Below, in pieces: positions 45,981 to 62,299 of a stretch of DNA of 64,000 nucleotides; position 1 is the stretch's first letter; the number at the start of each line of letters is the position of its first letter. The DNA comes from Ramazzottius varieornatus (Eukaryota > Tardigrada > Eutardigrada > Parachela > Ramazzottiidae), in NCBI GenBank assembly GCA_001949185.1, contig BDGG01000003.1, forward strand, positions 4,461,092 to 4,525,091, read 5' to 3'. Under the pieces are notes generated by a model. It was not told the origin of the DNA and ran no database searches. It saw only the letters and a program-made list of their open reading frames with translations. The position numbers were made by a program, and so were the translations under genes.

Positions 45981-47499
45981 TGTTTGATGATAAAGTGTTC
46001 CGATACTTCACCGGAAAACCTGGTTCGTGGAGTCGGTCCATTTCAAGAAGAAGTCCCTCATTAGGCTGATTGTGCTGATTTTCCAGCGAACGTTATCTAA
46101 CCCGCAACAAGCAAGCCATGATTAATGATGTGCGGTAGTTTGAAATAGCAATCACGCTAAATTTCTGCGTTCGTGTGCATGGCATGCACGCCACGACCTG
46201 TGAGAAATCTGGTGTAGCTCCGCGGACACCAGATTAACCACGCTAACGAAGCAGGCCATCTCTCCCATGATTCAACCCCTAAAGTTAGTCGGGAGCGCGC
46301 GCGTAGGTTTATCAAAGGATCGTGGCTAAAGCACCATTCTGGTTCACCGACTTCTTCGTTCCCCTGGTGGAAATTTCCAGCTCAGTCCACAAAATTAACA
46401 GTCAGTTTAGTCACATGCGGAGAAGTACGACAAAGTATAGTTTTTCTGGAATTAATAAAGCGGTCCACGCCTTCGCGAAATTCGATCAAGACCCTGCCGA
46501 TAGTCGCTATTGCATGTAAATCGGCCTAGACAGCGCTCCACAAAAGATGCGGTGATAACTGGCATCAAAAGCGCACGTAATTAGGGCCATGCCAAGCTTC
46601 TCCAGACAAAGGAACACTCCCTAGGAAACCGCTGCTTTCTAAAGCGTTATTCAGTTAATGACAACCTGATGAATAACGCCCAAGAAAAGACTCCGTGTCG
46701 TTCCCCTCACGAACCTAACCGACTCGTGTTAAAAACTCCCTCCCTACGACTGCGACGGCCTAAATTAGCGTCTTTATTCTTGGGAAAGACTGATGAAATT
46801 GGACGGGGAAGAAATGCGCCGCATGTACTTCAACGGTATCTTCCGATACTTGAGCCTGTTCAAGACAATGTAACCTGGAACTCGTTGGCGCATGCGCCGA
46901 CTTCAAGACGTAGTCTTTTTCGAGAGATTACGAACTCCAGGCACGATCATTAGGAAATCAGATGCAATTCCCATGAGGGTATTTTGAGTGCTCTGTGGAA
47001 TATTTACAAAGACCATCCCGGCTTCAGAGTACAATAAAGCAAGACCTGGAACGTGACGAGAAGCCATTATAAAACATTGAACACCTCGAATAATCGTGTG
47101 CATGAAGGTCGTGCGGTGTAATGCTCGATGTAAACCGGAAAGAAAGAGAGGGGTATAACAGAGCGCCCGTTCGTCAAAACCTCCAGAAAAGCAAGCATGC
47201 TGTTGAGCGCCGAGTAGGATCATTTTGGAGACGGAAAGGTCCCACGGGACCTTCAAGACTTTGACTACTTCTATTACGTAAGTGATGCTATCCCCTTAAG
47301 ATGACGGGTTTTCCACCCGTATCAACGAACTGGAGATACAGTACATTACAATGCGACATGACTGACGCGCGAGGACGGGTTTTCGATCCACACCGACCGA
47401 CGAGTCGATAACACCGTAAAATTCCCATTGTACGATGAGAAAGAAACCCTACCGTTGGGACCGTGCCGGGTTCCTTGTTGCACCGGACGTAAAACATTG

Positions 47500-47625
47500 G
47501 AGCGCGGCAAACTAAACTCAGTCAGATCGTCTTCCAAGCGGCGCACGGTTCTGATGTTCCTAAGCGAGAGCGTGCGCCACTTGAGGAAATGATCTGGTCG
47601 AGTGTTTTCGCCGCGCTACCTGAAC
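47500..47625. repeat. Palindromic repeat copy
   Basis: GGCAAACTAAACTCAGTC left end, CCAAGCGGCGCACGG / CGTGCGCCACTTGAG arms, CGAGTGTTTTCGCCGCGC right end. About 200 bp beyond the CCDC25 stop. Confidence 0.85.
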
Positions 47626-47827
47626 AGTTATTATTATGGTCTATTTCAATTTTCTCTTCGAGAACTCTAGCTTTCGCCCCCAGATATTACGGTTTTTGAT
47701 GAGCCGTTAATTTGGCTTTGAAGTAGCACTGCAAGCCCAGCAGTTCAAAACTCGAATATGTATATAAAATTCTGTATGAAAATTTGTTGCACGTACCAGA
47801 AATGTCCGAAAGAGAGAATTCTACCGT

Positions 47828-48965
47828 CTACATGAAGTCGTCGTCGTCTTGGATGTCCCGATTGCTTTTCATCTGATCTGGTTTCATAAGGTTGGAATAA
47901 GACCTGGAAAGGAAATTTCGATCTAAAACTCATCCTGTTATGTCAAGAAAAACGTTTCCAACCAACTTCAAACTCGCTTCCTCCTGGTTTCTTTTGGCTT
48001 CTTCGGCTTCCCGTGCTTTTTGCTCACGCGCCTCACGCCTCTTGTCCTCACGCTCCTTCTTGTCCCTTTCCTCTTTTTCTTCGATGAACTTCTGGGTAGA
48101 TTTCTCCGTCTTGGTCTTATCCAACCTGTTGACGATTTCGTTTATCCGTTTCTCAACACGTGCCCTTCTGACAGCTTTCTGGTCGTGGAAGCCAACTTGT
48201 CCCGTGTCCATGTCACCGGTTTTCTTGAGGTTGGAAGCCAATGTGTATACGATCCCCACATTGTTCTCCTTATTTCCTAGAAAGGTATCATTTTCTTTCT
48301 GCAATTTTAGATAGAAAAACTACAATGTGACGTGGGCAAATGAATTGCGCCACATCGTCAAATCAAGCGGCGCACGTTTTCTTTGTTATGTGTGGAAAAA
48401 AATCTGGTGTCATCATTTGCTCACGTCTCAAAACTTCCTAAGTTGTACCTTGAATGCTATTGGCTTTCACCAGCTGACAGCAATCCATGACGACCGCTTC
48501 CGGCAGAGTGTCCAGCGTTTGGCCCTGTTAAGAGATAACGCATAACAGCCAACCAGAGTTTCAAGTCGACATTGAAGCAACAACAGGTGGAGTTTTGATA
48601 CTCGGCAATATAGCGATACTAGGATGGGAATACCATCGTACGGGTTGCAAGCGGAGGTAGACGTGGGCAGATGACAGCTTATCGACGTGAAACCACACAT
48701 CTTCGGGCCAGGAATGTTTGATCAGTTCTTCATCTGGAAAGCAAATGTCTTTAAGAAGACCGTGGACGATACTATTTGACTCTGTGAAACAGGCTCGGCT
48801 TACTCTCATGTTTGTCCAGTCCCATATACATCATTACCGGTGGATCGACCACTACAAAGTAAGTATCTCATCTAGAAAACGGTGAACACGAAGCACTTCC
48901 GGAGGTACCTGCTTCGTTTTCATATGGCCAGTGAGCTTACCTCTGGACGCGAAAAAGAAAACCAT
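47828..48965 (-). CDS. CCDC25: CCDC25 homologue (NFACT-R / DUF814 domain, coiled coil)
   Basis: Six exons: 48965-48941, 48851-48804, 48733-48642, 48524-48449, 48276-47967, 47903-47828 (627 nt, 208 aa, the same length as human CCDC25). It starts MVFFFASR and continues [76 protein letters not shown] and [20 protein letters not shown] charged coiled coil follows, and it ends [22 protein letters not shown]. The NFACT-R domain is shared with the ribosome quality control factor NEMF. In vertebrates CCDC25 is reported as a membrane DNA sensor, but its role in this lineage is open. Conservation is high along the whole protein. Confidence 0.96.
48330..48425. repeat. Intron-associated palindromic repeat (left half)
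   Basis: GACGTGGGCAAATGAATTG left end and CAAGCGGCGCACGTTTTC arm are kept; the right arm is mostly lost. In intron 4 (48277-48448) of CCDC25. Confidence 0.75.
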
Positions 48966-50287
48966 GACGGCGAAGGTGGATGAACGACGAGATGGAGTTC
49001 CGTTGCGGGACTTCCCGCCCGGAGACGACGAAAGCCGGTGCCCGATCCCGGATGTCGCAGCAGCTGCGAAACAGGAAGAGCATCCGTTCTAACTCCGGAC
49101 AAGAACTGGACGACGATAAATAATGTCAACTTTCAGGTGTTTTGCTACATTCCCCAGGGGCATATCTCAAACGAGCCGGGGCGAATTCAAAGCCGGATTT
49201 TCCAACCCGGTGCGGCGGGCAAACCGACCTATTTCGTACGACTTGTACTGAACATCGCCCGGTTGTTTCCGTTTTGACCGCTCGCTCGACCGACGTCCAG
49301 GCCCAGGCCGCCCAGCTGACTCCAGCACAGTTCAGATGCAGTTTCTGCTTCTGAATATTTTATCGTAGGTACTTCTCGTTCAGTCGAAGACGTGAAAAAG
49401 CCCATGGATCGTCCTGTTCCGAACTGATACCAGCGGTCTGTGCCTAGTTCCTGATCGCGGTCCACAGACAAGTTATGGAAACTTCCGGAAGCATGGAAGC
49501 CACCGACTCCAGTTACGCTGCTGCAGAGAACGAAGAATTGACTAACAACTTCACCGGGGTGGAAATAGGGCATCGTCTTTCTTCATTTACTCAGGAAGAG
49601 GTCTGCGGATATCTGGATTTTGATACGACCGCTGTAGCCGCGGACCGAGAATTAAGGCTGGATTCTCTATCATTTTTACTGTCGTAGTCAAATAACACTG
49701 TCGATGAAGATTACCGCCGATACCGGATATGGTGCTGTACGAGCTGAGGTCGTCGTGCACACTGCGCAAGTAGTTTGTCACAAAGAAAGCTGATCAGTTT
49801 CTTTGACGATAATAATGCTCTTTTTTCTAGAGAGGGGCGCTTTTTCAGAATTAACAATCGAAAATGGATGAAGAAAACGGATCTTTGCTGGGAGGAGCTC
49901 ACAGTTGGATATTCTGGACTGCGCGTTCTTGGGTGGACTGCTGAAGATATCTTGCGGAGTTCCCAAACCTCCTTCCTCCATTCCAGGTGACTTCATGAGG
50001 ATCCAAACCCTAACGAGACTGCTCAGTTTCTAAGCACTGTAGTACGTGCTTTTCTCTTTTGTTTACTGTATATGACCTGCACTAGTTGGTCCTTTTAGCA
50101 TTGTGTAGCACTCGTAGTTTGCTTTTTTCGAAACGTCGGAGAACTCCAAGTTCTTCCGTGGCCCGTTCTTCGTAACCATGTTTCGTCATTTCCGAAGCTT
50201 TAATTTTTGAAATGGCTCTTATTTTCAGCGCTCATCAACATCACTAGTCTTGGAATATTCAAAGGTTCTTGAGCATAACTATCCCAG
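48966..50287. other. Gene-free stretch between CCDC25 and P2X
   Basis: 5' flank of CCDC25 (left) and 3' flank of P2X (right). GC-rich up to 49330, no convincing coding exon and no palindromic repeat. Confidence 0.4.
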
Positions 50288-52613
50288 CTACGCCCATATG
50301 CATGCTTTAGGATCGACACTATGAATGGCCGCAACCGAGCTCCTCGAACTTGACCCATCACGAGAAACAAGCAAATGGCGCTGTGACGGAGGTGTAATTT
50401 GGGGAATTCTGGTACCATAGGGATCCGTGTTTGAGGTTCTCCTTCCATCTTTTAGTTCGTTCCACAAGTATCTACATTCAGATGGTATTCGTCCGTCCGC
50501 AGACCTTGATCGTTTCAATGCTCGTCGTGGTTTTCTCTAAAAACCAGACAGATGACAATTGGAGTACGAGAAAGTATCGATAACCGATTCGTAAAGATGG
50601 TTTCTCGAAGTGGCTCGCCCCTCCAGCTAAGAACAACAGACACGTGCGCCACTTGAAACTGCCATCTAAGTGAGTCCATTTGACAGCTTCTCAGCTCACC
50701 GTGTCAACTTTCTTCAATTTAGAGTCATGGAGAACGTCGTTCTTCACGTAGCCTATAACGACCTTGCATACGACGGATGCCAATCCTAGTAGTCCCAGAC
50801 TTGATCCAACGTGCAGAATGAAGTTGGCGAAGCAAAATTTTCCCGCTTCATCACCAACAAGGAAGACAAAGCGGATTCCCCAGAACTTCACAAGGTCCCA
50901 ACGTAATTGTCCATTATTGTCGTATGAGTAATATGGATGTCTGTAATGACGATAAGGGTTGTAACTGAAGAAAAAAGATTATTATTTATAAGGATTACAT
51001 AACCAACCGGAAGTTCCACCCTTTATCGATCTTGTCGTCCTTATTGTCCAGCCTTCGAAACGAGTAGACGGGTACTCAGGCTTCAACTCTAAAGTCAAGG
51101 TTGCAGTTCCAATCAATGACTATGCCAATAATCCCACCCTGGGGAAAAAAGAGATTACAAAAGACACCAGTGCCATATCCCTATAGAAAATGGTTGATCA
51201 AATATATATCGTGGTGCGATACCTTAACCGCCATAATGTCGAGGTTCTCGCCAGCGAATCTCATTATGTGGCGGAAGCCGAACACCGGGCATGACGGTTC
51301 ATTTACCGGGTGGAAACGACAGGTTTGGAGATATTGCTGGCTATACCTTTCCAGTATATTGCGCCTGCAAAATACATCAATTTCAGCAGATGAGATGATG
51401 AACAAGAGATGGTTCCGAATGCGCGGACCACAACCGGCTCACCTTTTCACCTTAAACCTTGGGAAGGCTCCGAGTCGAACCCTTGAAGATTTGCCTTCCT
51501 TAGTTCCTTAAAGATGACGACTCTTGACTGATATGTAATATTCTTTAGAGCGGCGTATTGTCGGCTTTGCGTCACAACTTATTCCGGGGGAATGTCGACT
51601 TCCGTGGGACACCAGCCACATATTTCACATGTCCCAGTTTTGGCTATACAGCGACCCGTCTTGATGCCGTTGTCAAACGGAATGGGTTCGAAACGTCGGC
51701 ACGACGTGTCGTTCTGTCATATGATGCCGGAAACTCCCACATTACGATCCTGCAATGAGAATCAATTACTTAATGATGAGGGGCATTACCCCAACAAACA
51801 ATAGTGCCTGCTCCATGAGAACGAAAAACCAACTGTGAGCTCGGCAAGCAAACTCGACACCATCTGTGTACCAAGTGGCGTACTATCACCAGGAACGTGC
51901 GCCACTTAGGCAAACAAACTCGGCAAAATCGTGTTTCCAAGTGACGCACGTTGTCAGGTAGTAGCACCAGGGACATGCGTCACTTTAGGAAAACAAATGT
52001 TCTGGAATCGGACTGCCGAGCTCCCAGCTGTAAACCAATCAGGTAAGAGTACCTCGGGACAGAGACATTGGGTCTGGTTTCCGGTATATATCAAATTTGT
52101 GGCAATGAAGAAAGCATTGCTCTCCTGGAGAAGCTATCATGTACAGACAAGAAGGACCACATGCACCTAACGGTCTTGAAGTCGGCGATACCTGAGCGGG
52201 TACGACGAAATCGCTGCTGTCCCAAATTTCTGTACTCCCGTTGTCGATCCGCACCAAAGTACCTTTAACTTTGGTGACCACGCTGCTAGTGACGGCTTCC
52301 CGACTTTGATAGTTCTTTTCGTATAAAAACACGTAACTACGAAGGAGTAAGTTATGTAATACTCGGACGAGGAAGTCATTGCGTGCTTTGGGGAACTTTA
52401 CCCAATCAGGTAGATTATCAATAGGAGCTGGATAATGCGGTAGGTTGCCCCGATCCTTTTGCTTCGAATGGATACAACTCGCGGAGTCTGGTACCTGAAA
52501 CGTGGAAACAGCCCAATGATGGCACCACAAAGAGAAACTGCCGTCCAATCGTAGGATAATTTAGTAAGTGCTCACTGGAACAGGAAAGAGCTGAGGTAGG
52601 ATAAAATTCCCAT
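50288..52613 (-). CDS. P2X-type ATP-gated cation channel
   Basis: Ten exons: 52613-52576, 52494-52402, 52336-52192, 52124-52053, 51713 to about 51582, 51506-51443 (provisional), 51364-51223, 51138-51008, 50964-50700, 50536-50288; roughly 440 aa. Marks in order: N-terminal QYQTPRVVSIRSKR, TM1 IIQLLLIIYLIGYVFLYEKN, TKVKG (ATP-contact lysine), head Cys residues through GRCIAKTGTCEICGWCP, RNILERYSQQYLQTC, GGIIGIVIDWNCNLD, YSFRRLDNK, WNFR (ATP-contact), VKFWGIRF, and TM2 SSLGLLGLASVVCKVVI. The last exon adds an 80-residue basic/Ser-rich cytoplasmic tail. The join from exon 5 to 6 is unresolved: the frame meets TAA at 51581-51579 and no canonical donor gives the right phase. Role: ATP-evoked cation entry at the plasma membrane. 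Confidence 0.93.
50595..50690. repeat. Intron-associated palindromic repeat
   Basis: CGAAGTGGCTCGCCC / CGTGCGCCACTTGAA arms in the last P2X intron (50537-50699). Confidence 0.85.
51840..52025. repeat. Intron-associated palindromic repeat, two copies in tandem
   Basis: CCAAGTGGCGTACTA/CGTGCGCCACTTAGG and CCAA-GTGACGCACG/CATGCGTCACTTTAGG, with GGCAAACAAACTCGGC between, in P2X intron 4 (51714-52052). Confidence 0.9.
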
Positions 52614-53444
52614 CGTGCACCGTCGAGACGCTGGTCGCTCTCAGCCACTTCTCGCGATTCTGCTAGTCATAGGAATGGCACGACTCAAGATTACTTTACA
52701 CATATTCCACAGAGAGCCCATTCATCCTGAAGCAAAAGCTGCTAAGTTCTTAGCCCAAACGATAGTTTCAAAAGGCATTCAGCAACTGCCACGATAGGAC
52801 GAACACTTCCTGGTTGGAAAACGAGTACGATATTTCTAGACCGGAAGTCGCAAACTGAATCGGATCTATTCGGGCAAATGAGTTGAGTATCATTAACCGC
52901 AGTGCCCAGCTGGTATAAAGTGTACAACAGGATACTTTTCAATAATGAGGCACCAAAAGAATTACTCCTGACAGGGAAAATGACACAAGAACCATAAGAG
53001 GATTCTTTCGTACGAATGCAAGTACTCATGAGGGCTTCTGGTGGAGCTGTTTGGCGTAGGCCAGAAATAACAACAATCTACACTCCGCTGGCTGGTCGCT
53101 GATCTCCGTGTTTTCAGTCACGACAAAATAACCATTTGACAATTGATAAGCCTACCAGACTAAGTCTAAACTGATGAGGACTTTTCTTAGTAATTTAATA
53201 ACCAGTGTGTGGGCAGCTGCAACAAGTCAAGACCCTCTTTTGGGTTTTTGCGGAGAGAATTCGCTGCCATCAACCAATACTATCTTTAGAAGCAGTTAGC
53301 AGACTAGTATCAGCCCCAAGATACAAAGTTCTGTCAACACTGCCACATTTACTGAGAAGTTGACACGTCTCGACATTCACCTCGCAGTTTATGATAGCTT
53401 GTCCATCCGCCCGTCATTCAGACGTCATGACTTGGGCCAGTCCC
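52614..53444. other. Gene-free stretch upstream of P2X
   Basis: P2X promoter side and 3' flank of the Kazal gene. No coding exon or palindromic repeat was recognised. Confidence 0.4.
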
Positions 53445-54067
53445 TCATATGCAATACCCGGGAAAATCAACCACCAGACCTGCCGGAGAAATCTCGTGAA
53501 CTTCACATCGGAACTTATCTCGAGCAAGCAACGACTGAGACGTCGGCAAATGAGCAGAACCCGGTCGTTATCTCAAAGTGGCGCACGTTTCCGTTGTTAC
53601 CCAACGACCCTTGGGACAGAATCAGGTTCAATTCGTTTTGCCCAGGTCCCAATTGCTGCGTAGAAGTCTGACTTACTTGGGTCGTTGTGTTCTTTCTGGC
53701 ACTTAAATAAGCAATCGTTACTACAAATAGAAAATCACACCAGATAATTCGTCTGTACCTGGCCATCATCAGAGAAGGGAATCGAATGAAGGAACATACC
53801 TGTAAGTTCGGCTGTCATTAGCGCAGACTGGCGCTAGTATTTTTGGGCACGGGCAATTGCTGTAGACCTCCTTCCTGACTGCGCTAACAGCAGCAGAACT
53901 ATGCTGAAATAAGCACGTCGCAAGAAGGAGAATCGCCAGGACGGCCACCCCTGAAAGAAAAACAGCAATAACCGAACTTCCGGGTTCCAACTACACTGAA
54001 GAATAATATGGTCACTGCCTCGCTAGCCTTCTCACTTACTTGATAATGTCCACATTGTGTTCCGCAT
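53445..54067 (-). CDS. Small secreted Kazal-type protease inhibitor
   Basis: Four exons: 54067-54040, 53950-53800, 53720-53677, 53479-53445 (258 nt, 85 aa, all phases agree). A signal peptide (RVAVLAILLLATCLFQHSSA) precedes one Kazal domain. Six cysteines are present in the right pattern: NCPCPKILAPVCANDSRTYS, NDCLFKCQKEHNDP and DFPGYCI at the C-terminus. The residue two after the second cysteine (P1) is Lys, which predicts inhibition of trypsin-like serine proteases. Likely extracellular. Targets cannot be told from sequence. Confidence 0.92.
53535..53655. repeat. Intron-associated palindromic repeat
   Basis: GACGTCGGCAAATGAGC left end, CAAAGTGGCGCACGTTTCC arm, diverged right arm (ACGACCCTTGGGAC), in the last intron (53480-53676) of the Kazal gene. 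Confidence 0.8.
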
Positions 54068-55128
54068 GATCCGATTCCCTAGTAGGTAGTACCTCAGGCA
54101 GATCCAGCCACCAGCTCAGCCGTAACGACTGTCTCGTCCGATAATGAAGGTCTTAACTCTGAAGGTAGTTCAAATGTATACAGGAGTCAAAACGTTGGAA
54201 CCGTGGGAGGGGAGAGGTTTAGAAATTTTTATGCTACGGTTCACATGTTGCTTCGATACATTGCTGCTTTCAAAATATTCAAGGACCTATACAAGGATAA
54301 AACTCGAACTACCATCAGATGGGACCTTGGCAAACAGATTCAGCAGGTCCGCTTTCTTAAGTGGCGCACGTTTCCAGTGTTACTGGCTGTAGGTGAGCGC
54401 CACTGGGGAAAACAATTTTGTCGACTTCGCTTGCCGAGGTTCGAAACTATGAAATCCTCGTAACGAGTTTAACACCTTGAGCACTGCGCGATTTCATGCT
54501 TTCAGAATACGATTCGGGAAAATCACTTTCGCCTTGCTTTTACTGGTTAAAACTTGGGGGCGGTGCCAAATTAGACCAATCACCACCTCATCGATTGGCC
54601 AAAATTTTGGAATATAATGTAGAGTGCGCCACCTGCCAACTCAAAACGGCCACGCTTCAAGTTTTTTTAATGACCACTGGGCAGATCTTTCCACGAATCT
54701 GAAACTGTCGCAAGATACTAAAATGTTTGGGCTCGCGCAACAATTATTTTGGTGACTCTGGACTAACTGAGAGCCTGGCTGGAAAGTAATTTGCTGGCTA
54801 CGCCGAAATCCCGTTAAGAAAGGAAAAAAATTCCACACAGGTTTGCACAGCCAGTGTTCAGTAGCCGCTAGTTTTAGTTTCAAGAAGAGTTGATTATCCG
54901 GGCAAACGGAAAAAGAACGGGGAGCAAAAGGTAAACTGGAAACTCGCTACGCCAAATGAGTGTGCGCCGGGAAAGTGAGTTCCCCGCCCCTTCCTCAAGG
55001 TGTTAATCAGACCAATGGAGTGATCAGGGATCCTGATGAAACTTTTCTAATAAGGAAAGCAGAACCAGCTACGAAAGAGCTTGTAACAGAAAGACCCACG
55101 TACTTGAAAATAAACGACTTCTCGCTCG
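54068..55128. other. Gene-free stretch between Kazal and aquaporin genes
   Basis: Kazal promoter side and aquaporin 3' flank. One palindromic repeat at 54330-54440. No supported gene. Confidence 0.4.
54330..54440. repeat. Palindromic repeat copy
   Basis: CTTGGCAAACAGATTC left end, TTAAGTGGCGCACG / TGAGCGCCACTGGGG arms, TTGTCGACTTCGCTTGCCGAG right end. Upstream of the Kazal gene, possibly in a 5' untranslated intron. Confidence 0.85.
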
Positions 55129-56276
55129 TTAGATATCCTTTTCCTTTTTGCTTTTCTCTCTCATTTCACCAGTAGATTTCTGGAAGCTCTGCCAGATCGA
55201 ATCTCCGTAAACCCCAACCAGGTAAGCAGCGATCACCGGGCCCAGGAAGTACACGGCGAAAAACTCCCATTTATCATGTCCGTGGCAGTTGTACTGCATC
55301 GAGAAGGCCAAGGAAGGGTTGAAGTACCCACCCGTATATTTGTACCCTGTGCAATAATACGAAATAGTTAAGAATTCTTCAGGGATAAAGCCATTGTGAG
55401 TGTCAACATGTGGGAACTTACCAGCATATGTACATGCAGCAGCCGCGATGCCGGTCCATACACTTCCCAAAGGCAGTTGCTTCTCTCCGTGATGCACGAG
55501 CCGGTAAATGAACGTCACAGCGAACTCTATCAGGATAGCAGCAACGATATTCACCTGCGAAAAAGAACCAAAAAAATTAGATCAGAATAACTGAGACTTA
55601 AGGCAAACAAACTCGACACGATGATTTTCGAGTGGCGCACTCTTCCGGTTAATAATAATACAAACGTGCGTCACATGCGAGAAGCAGCACTGAATATGTG
55701 CACCACTTGGGAAAACGATCAAGTAGAGCTTGTCAGCTTATTTGCAGAGTTCTTGGTTGTTAAATCATGTTCGATAGGAAGGAGCGGGCGTACAGCGATG
55801 TGGGACGAGTATGTGTCGGTCGTCATCAGCTTCTGCTGATGATACACTCCACAGAAATTGAGCCCCCACAGGAACTGCACAAACTTATAAGCAGACCAAG
55901 CCGCGGACATCTGAAGGGCAATTTGAATCCCCAGTTCCATGTCCGTCATGTTTCGCTTGGATGAGAACTGATGAACAGCTCCGGCAGGGTTCGTGGAGAT
56001 GTTCGAGCGGAACAGCTTGCCAAATAAAACGGTGGTAGCGAATATGGCAAAGTAGTAGGCCGCATCTCCATACGCTCGTTTCAGGATACCATTCTCATGG
56101 CTAATGATGATCGTCTGCATCACACACAGGAAATCCTCTACGAACCTGCCAATGCGTCCTTTGGGAAGAAGCTTTTGGGCTAGACGAACGAAGAGAGTGC
56201 TAAGGACAACCTCCAACAGGTAGAAAATCCATGGCGGGATGATGCCGCTCGACGGCATCTGGCCCACGCTGCCCAT
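55129..56276 (-). CDS. Aquaporin-11/12-like channel
   Basis: Three exons: 56276-55794, 55554-55422, 55346-55129 (834 nt, 277 aa). Hydrophobic helices run through IIPPWIFYLLEVVLSTLFVR, YYFAIFATTVLFGKL and VNIVAAILIEFAVTFIY to FFAVYFLGPVIAAYLVGVYG. The two pore motifs are NPA (STNPAGAVHQF) and NPS (GGYFNPSLAFSMQ). The LAFSMQ context, low similarity to classical aquaporins and the overall layout fit the unorthodox AQP11/12 branch, often in intracellular membranes. The C-terminus is Lys/Glu-rich. The donor after SSHIA (GTACGC) was chosen because it joins in phase. Substrate (water, glycerol, peroxide) is unknown. Confidence 0.9.
55595..55745. repeat. Intron-associated palindromic repeat, two copies
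   Basis: CGAGTGGCGCACTC/CGTGCGTCACATGCG and a half copy ending TGTGCACCACTTGGG, in intron 1 (55555-55793) of the aquaporin gene. Confidence 0.85.
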
Positions 56277-56786
56277 ACTGATGGATCTTTGGAAGAATCT
56301 TGGAAAGAGAAAACAAGATATTTCTCCTAGTCAACTATAGTGCTATAGTCTTCGCTGCACTGGACCATGGCCGCAACCGGAAATGGCTAAACAGAAATTC
56401 GGAGCCGGAAAACCAAAACATACTTACCTTTGGCCCTGAATACCTCTGCTCTCAGGGGCGACTTGATGCTGATAAATCAAGTGGTGTTCTAATCAATCAT
56501 TTCTGACTGCGTCAAGATTTGACCCCCGTGGGTATTTCCTTGAAGCACTGACGGCCCTCGGGGCGAAGAAGATACTCGAATTTGTGATAGATCTTCGGCA
56601 TTCTTCGCGACCGATTTCGAATCTTCCGTTTTTCTGGAAGACAGATGTGCCTCTAATGTGGAATATTTTAATTTCGGTCCCCTGCTGAGGTTTCTGTCAG
56701 TTCTTACGCTTTGTCTCGTAGGTCCCGTGAGCACATTTGTGCCTTGTGGACCAGGGAGTACAGTGGTAGAGCAGCCGAACGTCGAG
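56277..56786. promoter_or_regulatory. Divergent promoter region between aquaporin and ISWI genes
   Basis: The two coding starts are 510 bp apart and point away from each other. An acceptor-like CTCGTAG at about 56721 suggests ISWI has a 5' untranslated exon in this stretch. No TATA or initiator motif was assigned. Confidence 0.5.
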
Positions 56787-61781
<4,995 letters not shown>

Positions 61782-62299
61782 GTGAAGTTTCAAGGTAGGG
61801 ACCGAACGTTTGAACTGAGATTTCCTGGAGGCCTTTTTACTTTACGGAAACAGATGATTGGATCGGATGGTTTCCTCAATTCAAGTTTTTTCATAATTAT
61901 ATGAAATATCTTCATCTTTAGTTTTTCCAATTTAAGCAATGCGCATCTTTATTTCCGCGGTTCTTTAAACCGCGCAGTGTATATGGTTTGATTGTTGAAA
62001 AATCGGATCTCTTTTGGTTAGGCTGGGATTGAAGTGTTTATGACCGAAAATCTTGATGTATGGCTTCAGATCGGTTCTAGCCCGCTCCAATAATCTAGCT
62101 TCCAGGGGACTGCGCTTCTTAGGTGTTCTCGTGGTGTGGTTGTCAATGAAACCGTTCATCGGGCCCAGCGGTAGCATGCGGTTCATGCAGTGCGTGTCAG
62201 TTAGGCGTGCATGGCACGATTTTGCTTATGCGACCGTTATGTACTGTAGTGAGAAGGGGACGTTTATGATTTCCTGGACTGTTACCACTTTTGTGAACG
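61782..62299. other. Spacer between ISWI and the 62.3-kb gene
   Basis: A minus-strand ORF at 62186-61965 reads NHTTRTPKKRSPLEARLLER then RTDLKPYIKIFGHKHFN, basic and plausible as the last exon of a small (perhaps mitochondrial) protein, but no family was recognised. If real, it would be divergent from the gene starting at 62300. Confidence 0.35.

Larger units (their letters stand above)
45671..47827. other. Gene-free stretch
   Basis: Minus-strand ORF 47256-46903 has no recognised domain. Three palindromic repeats lie here (two at 45790-45980, one at 47500-47625). No supported gene. Confidence 0.4.

Noticed and set aside
46903-47256. 117-codon minus-strand ORF in an otherwise empty region.
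   Set aside because: No recognised domain, no splice context and weak composition bias; likely chance.
49229-49573. 114-codon minus-strand ORF upstream of CCDC25.
   Set aside because: Low-complexity reading from GC-rich flank, no domain or splice support.
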